From UBA11346 sp038060575 (GTDB lineage: Bacteria; Planctomycetota; UBA11346): DNA of 64,000 nt. The translations under genes and the position numbers were made by a program. Under the pieces are notes generated by a model that saw nothing but the letters and a program-made list of their open reading frames with translations, searched no databases and was not told the origin of the DNA. Each line of letters starts with the position of its first letter. Position 1 is the first letter of the stretch. The stretch is from NCBI GenBank assembly GCA_964652775.1, contig CAZZAM010000008.1, positions 1-64,000 on the forward strand, written 5' to 3'. Positions 18,735 through 27,092 of this stretch are shown here, piece by piece.

Positions 18735-19562
18735 TCACATGCCCTTGGCCGCTTCAAAGCGACGGCGTCCGGCACGACCCTCGGCCAACCACGCTTGCAA
18801 CACCTGCGCCTTGTCGTGTTCAATCGCATCCGCCACGGCAGTCAAATCTGCAGCCGCGCGCCGAGCTGCAGCAGCAACCTCAAGACGGTTTGCTAACAGA
18901 ATGCCAGTCCACAAATCCGTGCTGGCGCCAGCAATCCGGGTTACATCGCGGAAACCACCAGCACCAACCGGCGCAGCAGCGGGAGTCAGTTGGCGTGCCG
19001 CGACGTTAGCCAACAGATGCGGCAGATGACTGGCGATGGCCACCACGTGATCATGACTCGCCGGATCCAGGCGCAGATTGCGGCATCCCAACGATGCCCA
19101 CATCTGTTCGACCCGCTCAATCGCCGCTGGCGGACTGTTCGGCAACGGCGTGACGATGGCCATCGCGTCACGGTACAGATTGGGATCGGCGTTGGCTAAA
19201 CCTTGGAGGTGGCTACCGCACATCGGATGCGAACCGACGAAGCGCGCACTGCAGTCGTGCAATGCAGCACACACCTCGCCTTTGATCGAACCGACATCGG
19301 TGACGATCGCCGAGGTTGCAGCAATGATCGCACGCACCGTCGTGGCAATATGCTCGACTGGCGTGCAGACCACGGCGAGATCACATGACGCGGCTTCGCT
19401 CAGATTAACAATCGCGGTTCCCCAGCCACGCGCCTGCGCTTCAGCTGCTGGTCCCGGACGACGGTGGTGCAACATGACCCGCCAACCGGCGGCAGTTGCC
19501 GCAGCCGCCAGGCTGCCGCCCATCAGGCCGATACCGCTTACTAATAACGATCCCTGAGACAT
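18735..19562 (-). CDS. tyrA: Prephenate/arogenate dehydrogenase TyrA
   Basis: The enzyme oxidatively decarboxylates prephenate or arogenate in tyrosine synthesis. The N-terminal NAD(P)-binding motif is VSGIGLMGGSLA (about 8-19). The catalytic-domain signatures FVGSHPMCGSH and the helical C-terminus are present. The length of 275 residues is typical for a single-domain TyrA with no chorismate mutase or ACT domain. The conserved basic residue in the nucleotide fold (LHHRRPG) hints at NADP use, but this is a guess. Confidence 0.9.
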   Translation of the reverse strand: MSQGSLLVSGIGLMGGSLAAAATAAGWRVMLHHRRPGPAAEAQARGWGTAIVNLSEAASCDLAVVCTPVEHIATTVRAIIAATSAIVTDVGSIKGEVCAALHDCSARFVGSHPMCGSHLQGLANADPNLYRDAMAIVTPLPNSPPAAIERVEQMWASLGCRNLRLDPASHDHVVAIASHLPHLLANVAARQLTPAAAPVGAGGFRDVTRIAGASTDLWTGILLANRLEVAAAARRAAADLTAVADAIEHDKAQVLQAWLAEGRAGRRRFEAAKGM

Positions 19563-19672
19563 GGGCTCAGAGGGTCTTCATTTCCAACCGCGTGGCAAGC
19601 CATGTCGCACGCGATTACGTGACACACTAGCTCGGGCTTGTCCGCTGATTCTGCCCGAGAAGCTCGCGTCCC

Positions 19673-21352
19673 ATGGCCCAGATCCCCGATCGCTTCCGCA
19701 CTGATCCGGCATTCGCTGCACGATTCGAACAGTTGCGCAGTCAATTCTTCATGCGCAACGCCGGACACTGGCCAGTGTTCGCGGATCCCATGTTGGCGCA
19801 GGTCATCGCTCAACGACAACAGCACGCACCAAGAGATCGTCGGCTCAGCGGTTATCCCGGCGGTGAACAACTACTGCAGCAACTTCGCGCAGTCGATCGC
19901 GTGCCCGCAGATTCAGCGCAACCGGACAGCCACGATCCGCTCCTCGTCTTCGCCGCTGCGTTGTCAAAGAATTGGGAGGATCCCGCCAGCGTCGAGAACG
20001 TCGTTACCACGCCATCCGATCCCGCGATCGTCGGCACCATGCTTGGCGTGCTGGCGAACGCGAATCTCGTCTATTCGGAATACGCTGAGCTGGCCACCGA
20101 GTTAGAGGAACTGGTCATCCGCCAGATCGCCAACCTCGCCGGTTACGATCCGACGAAAGCCACCGGCATCTTCACCCAGGGCGGAACGTTCTGCAATCTC
20201 TACGGCTATCTGCTCGGCATCCGCAAATCGCTGCCGCTGAGTCGCGAATACGGACTCGAACACGGTCAAGATTATCGGATCATCAATTCACAGGGCGGAC
20301 ACTACTCGAACATCACCAACCTGTCGCTGCTGGGCGTCAATCTGCGCCGCAAGACCATCCGTATTCATATCAACGCTGATAACGCGATGGATCCAGTCGA
20401 TCTGGAACGCCAACTGCGCGCCTGCTTCCAGCTCAACTGTGTCGTGCCGACGATCATGCTGACCATGGGTACCACCGATACGTTTGGCGTCGATCAGGTG
20501 GAACCGGTGGTAACGATCCGCGATCGCCTGTGCGACGAGTTCGGCGTTACCATGAAACCACACATCCATGTCGATTCCGCGATCGGCTGGCCGATGATCT
20601 TCTTCCAGTATTACGACTTCGCTGCTAATCCATTGCGCATCAACCAAGCCACACTCCCAGGCTTACGTCGCCATGCCGATTTGTTCCGCCAATTGCGACT
20701 CGCCGACTCGTTCACCGTCGACTTCCACAAGTGGGGGCACGTGCCCTACACCTCGAGTCTCATCATGATCCGCGACAGCGCTGACTTGCGCGCGCTCGAA
20801 CACGATCCGGAAAACTTCAGCTATTTCGACAAGGACATCGAAGGACATTCGCACCTCCATTCCACCATCGAATGTTCGCGCGGCGCAACTGGCGTGTTTG
20901 GCGCTTATGCCGCGCTGCATCACCTGGGCGTCGATGGCTACCGTCAGCTCATCGCCCACGCCCTGCAGAACGCCGCCTATTTCCGCTATCGCCTGGCCAG
21001 TGTTCCCGGTGTCAAAGTCACCGTACCACAGAACCAAGGACCGAGCGTCGGCTTCCGCGTCTACGACAGCACGTCGGTTAGTGATGCCGAAGCTGAGTTC
21101 GCTAAGGAAATGGCACCGGGCGACCATCCCGACACCAAAGCCCGCATTGATCGCAACAACCGCTACCACCGCGAGCTATTCCGCCGCCGTGGCAAAATTG
21201 GCCTGTACACCAACTGGATCGAATCGCTGGCCCAGTCAGCCTACGATCAGCGTGGCGGTTATCACCGCATCCCCGGCGAGAAGGCCGTGTTCATGAGCCC
21301 GCACACCGGATACGAGCAGATCGACGCGTTCATCGCCAACTTGCGCGGGTGA
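19673..21352 (+). CDS. PLP-dependent group II decarboxylase family protein
   Basis: This is a fold-type I PLP enzyme related to glutamate, aromatic-amino-acid and diaminobutyrate decarboxylases. The cofactor lysine is in DFHKWGHVPY (K353), preceded by the aspartate region HIHVDSAIGWP. Residues 120-180 (ELEELVIRQIANLAGYD) match the family. At 559 residues it is a little longer than usual. The substrate cannot be told from sequence. The start at 19673 follows a 110-bp gap shared with divergent tyrA. The stop is followed by nested inverted repeats. Confidence 0.85.
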   Translation: MAQIPDRFRTDPAFAARFEQLRSQFFMRNAGHWPVFADPMLAQVIAQRQQHAPRDRRLSGYPGGEQLLQQLRAVDRVPADSAQPDSHDPLLVFAAALSKNWEDPASVENVVTTPSDPAIVGTMLGVLANANLVYSEYAELATELEELVIRQIANLAGYDPTKATGIFTQGGTFCNLYGYLLGIRKSLPLSREYGLEHGQDYRIINSQGGHYSNITNLSLLGVNLRRKTIRIHINADNAMDPVDLERQLRACFQLNCVVPTIMLTMGTTDTFGVDQVEPVVTIRDRLCDEFGVTMKPHIHVDSAIGWPMIFFQYYDFAANPLRINQATLPGLRRHADLFRQLRLADSFTVDFHKWGHVPYTSSLIMIRDSADLRALEHDPENFSYFDKDIEGHSHLHSTIECSRGATGVFGAYAALHHLGVDGYRQLIAHALQNAAYFRYRLASVPGVKVTVPQNQGPSVGFRVYDSTSVSDAEAEFAKEMAPGDHPDTKARIDRNNRYHRELFRRRGKIGLYTNWIESLAQSAYDQRGGYHRIPGEKAVFMSPHTGYEQIDAFIANLRG

Positions 21353-21373
21353 TCCGCAGAAAAGCTCGAGTTT

Positions 21374-21715
21374 TATCCACAGATTTCGCAGATGTCGAAG
21401 TTTCGAATCGACCATCTGGTCAACCTAAATCCGGCGTTGGAAAAAACTCCAAGGCAACCGCAGAGGCGCAGAGACCGCTGAGATCGCTAGAGAGAGTGGC
21501 GATGGAGTCGTCACCCTGTGCGTGAGTGGCGCCACAAGCTACCCTGTCTTTTAACCCCAGCCCTCTGCGACCTCTGCGTAGCTCTGCGCCTCTGCGGTTG
21601 CCTTGGAATGCGTTGTTTAGTGTCAATCGGTGAAAAAACTCACCGGTGTCTGCGGATTCGCTGTTTCGGTTCGACAATCTGCGGAATCTGCGGAATCTGC
21701 GAAATCTGTGGATAA
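21374..21715. repeat. Outer inverted repeat TTATCCACAGATTTCGCAGA, family C, copy 1, enclosing a family A element
   Basis: TTATCCACAGATTTCGCAGA at 21374 is mirrored by ATCTGCGAAATCTGTGGATA ending at about 21715. The right arm holds extra tandem units (TCTGCGGAA). A complete family A element lies inside it. This accounts for most of the 444-bp gap before tpiA; I see no gene in the gap. Confidence 0.85.
21449..21606. repeat. Inverted repeat with CCAAGGCAACC termini, family A, copy 2
   Basis: CCAAGGCAACCGCAGAGGCG at 21449 is mirrored by CTCTGCGGTTGCCTTGG ending at 21606. The centre holds TCACCC-TGT-GCGTGA (21511-21525, one mismatch) followed by AGTGGCGCCA, both shared with the copy at 41825. Confidence 0.9.
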
Positions 21716-21796
21716 CATGCGAATGCGACATCTGTGAACGATTGACGGCCCGTTGTCAGACCTAGTGTCCTGCCTCACCACGCTGGAGTCGCACCC

Positions 21797-22552
21797 ATGG
21801 CCCGTCAGAAATTCATCGCCGGCAATTGGAAGCTGAACCTCTCGATCGAGGAAGGCACCGCCCTGGTCCAAGGCATCGCTGCCTTTCTCGCTGGTCGCCC
21901 GACTTCGGCTGAGGTCGCGGTCTGTCCGACCGCACTGGCGCTGGCTGCCGTTGCCAAGGCTGCCGTCGGCTCACCAGTCGGGGTCGGTGGTCAGCATTGT
22001 CACTGGGAAGAGAAAGGCGCGTTCACTGGCGAAGTCAGTGCAAGCCTACTCAAGAATGCCGGTGCCAAGTACGTGCTCCTCGGCCACTCGGAACGCCGGC
22101 AGTATTTCGGTGAAACCGACGCCACGGTGAACAAGCGCCTCGGCGCGGTCCTCAAGCAGAGCCTCGTTCCGATTCTTTGCATCGGCGAAACGCTGGCCGA
22201 GCGTCAGGGCAACAAACTGCAGCAGGTGCTTGAGACCCAGGTGAAGGGTGCCCTCGCTGGCTTCACGCCAGAACAACTCGCCACCCTCGTCGTCGCTTAT
22301 GAACCGGTGTGGGCGATTGGCACCGGTGTCACCGCGACCACGGCTCAGGCGCAAGAGGCCCACGCTTTCGTGCGCACAGTCCTGCGCAGCGTCGTCGGTG
22401 GACTAGCTGACCGCGTCCGCATCCAATACGGCGGCTCGGTCAAGCCCGACAACGCGAAAGAAATTCTCTCACAACCCGATGTCGATGGCGCCCTGGTTGG
22501 CGGCGCGGCGCTCAAGGTGGCGGACTTTACGGCGATTATTGCGGCTGCGTGA
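21797..22552 (+). CDS. tpiA: Triosephosphate isomerase
   Basis: The enzyme interconverts dihydroxyacetone phosphate and glyceraldehyde-3-phosphate. All catalytic residues are present: K12 in GNWKLN, H97 in LLGHSERR and E169 in AYEPVWAIGTG, with the phosphate-gripping YGGSVKPDN. The length of 251 residues is normal. A GGAG lies upstream of the ATG. From 22181 to the stop, the gene is repeated at 23681-24052 at an exact spacing of 1,500 bp, mostly with silent differences, so this 3' third may have arrived with the insert that follows. Confidence 0.97.
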   Translation: MARQKFIAGNWKLNLSIEEGTALVQGIAAFLAGRPTSAEVAVCPTALALAAVAKAAVGSPVGVGGQHCHWEEKGAFTGEVSASLLKNAGAKYVLLGHSERRQYFGETDATVNKRLGAVLKQSLVPILCIGETLAERQGNKLQQVLETQVKGALAGFTPEQLATLVVAYEPVWAIGTGVTATTAQAQEAHAFVRTVLRSVVGGLADRVRIQYGGSVKPDNAKEILSQPDVDGALVGGAALKVADFTAIIAAA

Positions 22553-22591
22553 ACTGCCTCAGCAACGGGTCAGCAAGCAAACAAGTTGGAT

Positions 22592-22613
22592 GGCGCGCTA
22601 GCTCGTGCGCGCC
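22592..22613. terminator. Perfect 7-bp GC-rich stem-loop after tpiA
   Basis: GGCGCGC (22592-22598) pairs with GCGCGCC (22607-22613) around an 8-nt loop. It lies between the convergent tpiA and the orphan gene. The T-tract is poor, so terminator activity is only possible. Confidence 0.45.
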
Positions 22614-22643
22614 TTCCTGCACTTGGTAGTGAACGCCTTCCCC

Positions 22644-23339
22644 CTAGTTTGCGCCAAGGAATGTCAACATGACGTTATCTGATGGACTGAAGGTGTTGAC
22701 GCCATTGCCACCAGGATTGATCGGTATTGTTGCAGTCCGAACTGGCGGCATGGAAAAGGAAGGGGCGTCAAATAAAGACTGATAAAGAAAACGATAATTT
22801 GCGGCCGTTGGCGCACGGTAAAAGGAGACGACTGGCCTTTGGATGACATTTGCAGTATTCATCCAACGATATTTTGAGCTAACCCAGCCCTCTGTATGCG
22901 ACTTGTTCGACAAATAGGAGCCTGGTTCGCCATAATACCATTCTTGTCCAATGGCCTGCTGGTGCAGTTCCGCATATGGACCAGCGGAATAGTATGTAGA
23001 CGCTACAACATCGCTGGCCCCAGCGCGCAGCGCAGGGCTGTCGTAAAAAGTGAATCCATTCCGCTGACCCGGGGTGAAATTCCACCGATCCAAATTACAC
23101 CAGCGCACACTCCGCAATAATTCACTCGGAGTCCTTCCCTTCACGTACGTTTGGTATTCTTCCCACATTGAGTCTGGTGAGATAATTGCCCGATAGGAGA
23201 TCACCTCGACAACTTCCAAACTGATAGAATTTGGGACGATTGCCGCACGAAGTGGCGTAAATGCAATGGTCAGCGTCACGGCAATCAGGCTTAGCGTCCT
23301 GATATGACGGCTGTTCAAGATGGAGATCATACGATTCAA
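22644..23339 (-). CDS. Orphan secreted protein in the tpiA insert
   Basis: I recognise no family. The 231-residue product has a clear signal peptide (TLSLIAVTLTIAFTPLRA, about 15-32) and a mature part rich in Ser, Tyr, Trp and Asn, with aromatic patches such as EWYYGEPGSY. No lipobox, metal site or catalytic triad is seen. Base composition is clearly more AT-rich and codon use differs from the neighbours, which suggests transfer. It is the only gene in the DNA between the tpiA stop and the second tpiA fragment. Starts at M1 or M4 are possible. It might be an adhesin, inhibitor or surface protein; none can be supported. Confidence 0.6.
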   Translation of the reverse strand: MNRMISILNSRHIRTLSLIAVTLTIAFTPLRAAIVPNSISLEVVEVISYRAIISPDSMWEEYQTYVKGRTPSELLRSVRWCNLDRWNFTPGQRNGFTFYDSPALRAGASDVVASTYYSAGPYAELHQQAIGQEWYYGEPGSYLSNKSHTEGWVSSKYRWMNTANVIQRPVVSFYRAPTAANYRFLYQSLFDAPSFSMPPVRTATIPINPGGNGVNTFSPSDNVMLTFLGAN

Positions 23340-23680
23340 TCTTTCTGCGGACGGTTCACGCCTGCTGTGTGTGTGGGGGTGGCTGCGATGGCCTTAGTAG
23401 ATAAGAGGACTCCATGTCCTTTCGGTAAGGACTAGAAATCGCCTCTATATTGTTCAGTGTGACACTCCGGCTTCCGTCGAACTTGGGAGTTTATCTGGGG
23501 GTCAGTCGGGAATAGCGACCGAGGAGCGCTGGGGATCGTTGAGCAGATTCACGGCGGAGACATGCTCCAAGATAGCATCGCTATCTGACCATATCGACAA
23601 CGCAGGAGATACCCTGCGAGACCAAGCCGACCGAATCTATTCCCGACAGACGACCGGCTTCACGAAATCGAGTTTCGCGC
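23340..23680. other. Non-coding part of the tpiA insert, AT-richer
   Basis: No convincing gene is seen. The stretch upstream of the orphan gene should hold its promoter. It includes AGGACTCCATGTCCT at about 23408-23422 with a hairpin potential, and ends abruptly where similarity to tpiA begins at about 23679. Short frames here lack family features. Confidence 0.5.
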
Positions 23681-24052
23681 ATCGGCGAAACCCTGGCCGA
23701 GCGTCAGGGCAACAAACTCCAACAGGTGCTTGAGACCCAGGTGAAGGGCGCGCTCGCCGGCTCTACGCCAGAGCAACTCGCCACCCTCGTCGTCGCTTAT
23801 GAACCGGTGTGGGCAATCGGCACCGGTGTCACCGCGACCACGGCTCAGGCGCAAGAGGCCCACGCTTTCGTGCGCTCGGTCCTGCGCAGCGTCGTCGGCG
23901 GTCTGGCCGACCGGGTGCGCATTCAATACGGCGGTTCGGTCAAGCCGGACAACGCGAAAGAGATCCTCTCGTAACCCGATGTCGATGGCGCACTGGTGGG
24001 TGGCGCGGCACTGAAGGTGGCGGACTTTACGGCGATTATTGCTGGTGCGTAG
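23681..24052 (+). pseudogene. 3' fragment of triosephosphate isomerase gene (diverged second copy)
   Basis: Bases 23681-24052 align without gaps to 22181-22552 of tpiA. Nearly all differences are silent third-position changes, for example in the stretch encoding GGLADRVRIQYGG. The fragment has no start or N-terminal two-thirds, and a CAA codon has become TAA at 23972-23974. The protein-level changes I see are few (F to S, T to S, A to G and the stop). The silent pattern means this copy diverged while still part of a working gene, so it is the old or foreign 3' end, not a recent local duplicate. Confidence 0.93.
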
Positions 24053-24120
24053 AACCAGCCATTGCCCCGGCTACGCACGCTGACGCGTGGGCTGCGGTAG
24101 ATTTGCGATTCGGGAGCTAG

Positions 24121-24160
24121 TGCAAAGCACGGGTAGCCAGTGCAAAGCACGCGTAGCCAG
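24121..24160. repeat. Two tandem 20-bp units before secG
   Basis: TGCAAAGCACGGGTAGCCAG is followed at once by TGCAAAGCACGCGTAGCCAG, one base different. It lies between the tpiA fragment and secG, within the likely secG promoter region. Confidence 0.8.
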
Positions 24161-24221
24161 TGGCAATCCCCAAGCACCCCGCTAGTGTGCCGCCCCCTCC
24201 GCCCGAGACCGAGACTGCTGT

Positions 24222-24839
24222 ATGGAAACCGTCGTCTTCGTATTCCAGATCATGATGTGGATCGTCTGTCCACTCATCATCGGCCTTGTCCTGCTCCAAG
24301 GTGCGGCCGGTGACATCTCGAGTGCGTTTGGTGGTGGTGGTATGTTGGACTCGACGCTGGGCGTCGGTGCACATCGCAAAATGGCGAAATTTACTGGAAT
24401 TCTTGCGGGTGTTTTCTTCATCATGGTGTTGGTGTTGGCCTATACCGGCAAGAGTTCGCTCAAGGATGTGAACGTGGCTCCGCTCCCCGCTACCCAGGCA
24501 GCCGGAGCACCAACGGTTCCGCCATCTGCAAGCTCGGCCACCGCTGGCCAGACCCGCCCCACGGCCACCGGAGCCTCCGTCGCCCTCCCTGCTGAAGGCA
24601 TGGTTAAGCAGGCTTCCAGTACGTCGGCCGTCGTCAGCCCAGCTCCCGTCTCTACCCCTGTGATTGTTCCCGACGCCCCAGTGGCCACGCCGGCCGTGAG
24701 CGAAGCCCCAGCCCCGCCAGTTATCAAGCATGTCGAGCCAGCCACGCCTCCGCCAGCACCCGAGACGCATCCTGAGACCAGTCAACAGTCTGCGACCGCT
24801 GCTCCGATTGTGCCTCCGGCTGCCCCTGCGCCCAAGTGA
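24222..24839 (+). CDS. secG: Preprotein translocase subunit SecG with long Pro/Ala-rich tail
   Basis: SecG is the small auxiliary subunit of the SecYEG channel. Two membrane helices (VVFVFQIMMWIVCPLIIGL and FTGILAGVFFIMVLVLAYT) flank the family loop DISSAFGGGG. The core ends near residue 77. Another roughly 125 residues form a tail of Ala, Pro, Thr and Val with almost no structure expected. Ordinary SecG is 70-115 residues long. The tail is in frame and uses normal codons. It lies upstream of the pyruvate dehydrogenase genes in the same direction. Confidence 0.9.
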   Translation: METVVFVFQIMMWIVCPLIIGLVLLQGAAGDISSAFGGGGMLDSTLGVGAHRKMAKFTGILAGVFFIMVLVLAYTGKSSLKDVNVAPLPATQAAGAPTVPPSASSATAGQTRPTATGASVALPAEGMVKQASSTSAVVSPAPVSTPVIVPDAPVATPAVSEAPAPPVIKHVEPATPPPAPETHPETSQQSATAAPIVPPAAPAPK

Positions 24840-24987
24840 CCTAAATCACCCACGCCATGCACCGCAAACAGTTCGGTGTAAGGGGCTTGCGTGACGTTTC
24901 CGACCTAGCACCGTGGCGGACCGCAGACCGCTCCCCCCTGAGTTGTCCGTCACGCATGCTGTGCGCCTCGAGTGCACGAGGATCCTG

Positions 24988-26001
24988 ATGCCGACCCCGT
25001 TATTCCAAGTTGATGCCGTCGCCGTGCGGAACGAGATCGGCCGCGACCGGCTGCTTCTCCTGTACCGCCAGATGCTGACGATTCGGCGCTTTGAAGAGCG
25101 CGCTGAACTGGCCTACACGTCCAGGAAGATCGCCGGCTTTTTACACCTCTACATCGGCCAGGAAGCGGTTGCTACCGGCTTCTACGCCCACCTCAATCCC
25201 GGCATCGACTACGGCGTTACGAGCTATCGCTGTCATGCCCAAGCGATCCTCAGCGGCATCCATGTGAATGAATTGATGGCCGAACTGTTCGGCAAGGCGA
25301 CCGGCAACGTGCGCGGCAAGGGTGGCTCAATGCACTTCTTCTCGAAAGAGAAGGGGCTGCTCGGCGGCCACGGCATCGTTGGTGGGCAGATTCCGGTTGG
25401 CACCGGTGCTGCGTTCAGCGCCAAGTATCGCAAGACCGGTGGCGTGTCGGTGACGTTCCTTGGTGACGGCGCGACGCCGCAGGGCACTTTCCACGAATCG
25501 CTCAATATGGCGAGCCTCTGGAGCCTGCCCGCCATCTATATCATTGAGAACAACAAGTACGGCATGGGCACCGCCTGTAATCGCTCCAACGCAGTCGAGG
25601 ATCTCGCCGTCGCCAAGGCGTCCGGCTACGGCATGAAGTCGTTCACCTTTGATGGTTTGGATCTGTTTTCGAGTTGGAAAGTAGCGCAAGAAGCCGTCGC
25701 CTACGCGCGCAAGGAATCCAAACCGGTGCTGATCGAGGCCAAAACCTACCGTTACCGCGGCCATTCGGTTTCGGATGGTGGCGCCTACCGAGTTCCCGGC
25801 GAGCTGGAAAAATACAAGTCGCTCGATGCGATCGAGCACGTTAAACTCGCATTAATTGAGGCGAAATGGCTCGATCAGGCGGGAACGGAAGCGATTGAGG
25901 AAGAGGTCAATGCGCTCATTGCCGGGGCGCTCGACTTCGCTGAACGCAGTCCGGTGCCCGACATGACTGAACTCACTCGTCACGTGTTCGCGGAGGCATG
26001 A
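24988..26001 (+). CDS. pdhA: Pyruvate dehydrogenase E1 component, alpha subunit
   Basis: With PdhB this thiamine-diphosphate enzyme decarboxylates pyruvate and acetylates the lipoyl group of E2. The family features are GFLHLYIGQEA, GHGIVGGQIPVGTG and the ThDP motif starting GDGATPQG and ending in IENNKYG. The phosphorylation-loop-like YRYRGHSVSDGG is also present. The ATG at 24988 has GAGG seven bases upstream and yields 337 residues; an earlier in-frame start at 24913 would add 25 unlikely residues. The stop overlaps the pdhB start. Confidence 0.95.
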   Translation: MPTPLFQVDAVAVRNEIGRDRLLLLYRQMLTIRRFEERAELAYTSRKIAGFLHLYIGQEAVATGFYAHLNPGIDYGVTSYRCHAQAILSGIHVNELMAELFGKATGNVRGKGGSMHFFSKEKGLLGGHGIVGGQIPVGTGAAFSAKYRKTGGVSVTFLGDGATPQGTFHESLNMASLWSLPAIYIIENNKYGMGTACNRSNAVEDLAVAKASGYGMKSFTFDGLDLFSSWKVAQEAVAYARKESKPVLIEAKTYRYRGHSVSDGGAYRVPGELEKYKSLDAIEHVKLALIEAKWLDQAGTEAIEEEVNALIAGALDFAERSPVPDMTELTRHVFAEA

Positions 26002-27077
26002 TGACTGCTCCTCGTGCGCACTCGCTCGTCATTTCGCGACCACTCAATCCCAAGATCGACCCGATTAACGGCCACAAAGGCGTTGCTCTTGGCAACGGCA
26101 ACCAGCTGCTGTCCATGCGTATGGCGATCTGCCAAGCGCTCTACGAAGAGATGCAGGTCAACGAATCCATCGTCGTCCTGGGCGAGGAAGTCGCGCAGTA
26201 CAACGGCGCGTATAAAGTGACCAAAGGCCTGCTCGACGTATTCGGAGCGAACCGCGTCATCGATACGCCAATCACCGAGAGCGGTTTCACTGGCCTTGCA
26301 GTCGGTGCTGCGATGACCGGCCTGCGCCCAGTGATCGAGTACATGAGTTGGAACTTCTCGATGGTCGCGTTCGACCAGATCATCTCGAACGCCAGCAAGA
26401 TGTGTTACATGACCGGCGGCATGTTCCCGATCCCGCTGATCATGCGCGGCCCCAACGGCGCCGGTCCACGCGTCAGCAGCCAGCACAGCCACGCCGTCGA
26501 AGCGCTCTACGCACACTTCCCCGGCCTGATCGTGGTCAGCCCATCGACCCCCTACGACGCGAAGGGTCTGATGAAGACCGCGCTGCGGCAGGACAATCCG
26601 GTGTGCTTCCTGGAAAACGAGCTGCTCTACAATCTCGAACAGGAAATCCCGATCGCTGAATACACGATTCCGTTCGGCAAAGCCGACCTCAAGCGCGAAG
26701 GCAAGGACTGCACGATCGTCGCGATCAATCGCTGCGTCCACTGGGCGCTCGAAGCAGCCGCTGAGCTGGCGAAAGAAGGCATCGAGTGCGAAGTGCTCGA
26801 TCCGCGCTCGATCAAACCGCTCGACATCGAATCGATCGTCGCCTCGGTAAAGAAAACCAATCGCTGCGTCGTGGTCGAAGAATGCTACCGCACCGGCGGC
26901 GTCGGCGCTGAAATCGCCGCGCAGCTCATGGAATTTGCCTTCGACGATCTCGATGCACCGGTCGGCCGCGTCACCACGACCGAAAACCCGATGCCGTACG
27001 CAGCGAATCTCGAACACGAAACGCTGCCGCGTCCCCACCGCATCGTCGCCGCTGTTAAACAAGCCTGCTACCGCTGA
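25998..27077 (+). CDS. pdhB: Pyruvate dehydrogenase E1 component, beta subunit
   Basis: This is the partner of PdhA in the heterotetrameric E1. The signature ESIVVLGEEVAQYNGAYKVT, the segment DTPITESGFTGLAVGAAMTG and the C-terminal transketolase domain (VVEECYRTGGVGAEIA) are complete. At 359 residues it carries about 25 extra N-terminal residues before ALGNGNQLLSMRMAI compared with many PdhB proteins. Two adjacent ATG codons (25998 and 26001) overlap the pdhA stop. The pdhC start follows 15 bases after the stop. Confidence 0.95.
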   Translation: MMTAPRAHSLVISRPLNPKIDPINGHKGVALGNGNQLLSMRMAICQALYEEMQVNESIVVLGEEVAQYNGAYKVTKGLLDVFGANRVIDTPITESGFTGLAVGAAMTGLRPVIEYMSWNFSMVAFDQIISNASKMCYMTGGMFPIPLIMRGPNGAGPRVSSQHSHAVEALYAHFPGLIVVSPSTPYDAKGLMKTALRQDNPVCFLENELLYNLEQEIPIAEYTIPFGKADLKREGKDCTIVAINRCVHWALEAAAELAKEGIECEVLDPRSIKPLDIESIVASVKKTNRCVVVEECYRTGGVGAEIAAQLMEFAFDDLDAPVGRVTTTENPMPYAANLEHETLPRPHRIVAAVKQACYR

Positions 27078-27092
27078 GCGAAACACTCTGCC

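Noticed and set aside
22553..23680. Insert in tpiA as a classic insertion sequence
   Set aside because: No transposase, terminal inverted repeats or short target duplication are seen; the flanking match is a 372-bp gene segment instead.
23539..23733. Short frame upstream of the tpiA fragment
   Set aside because: It crosses the junction into the fragment in another frame and has no recognisable features.
23726..23974. 82-aa frame within the tpiA fragment as a functional small gene
   Set aside because: It is only the middle of triosephosphate isomerase, lacks the N-terminal catalytic Lys and His, and ends at a nonsense codon.
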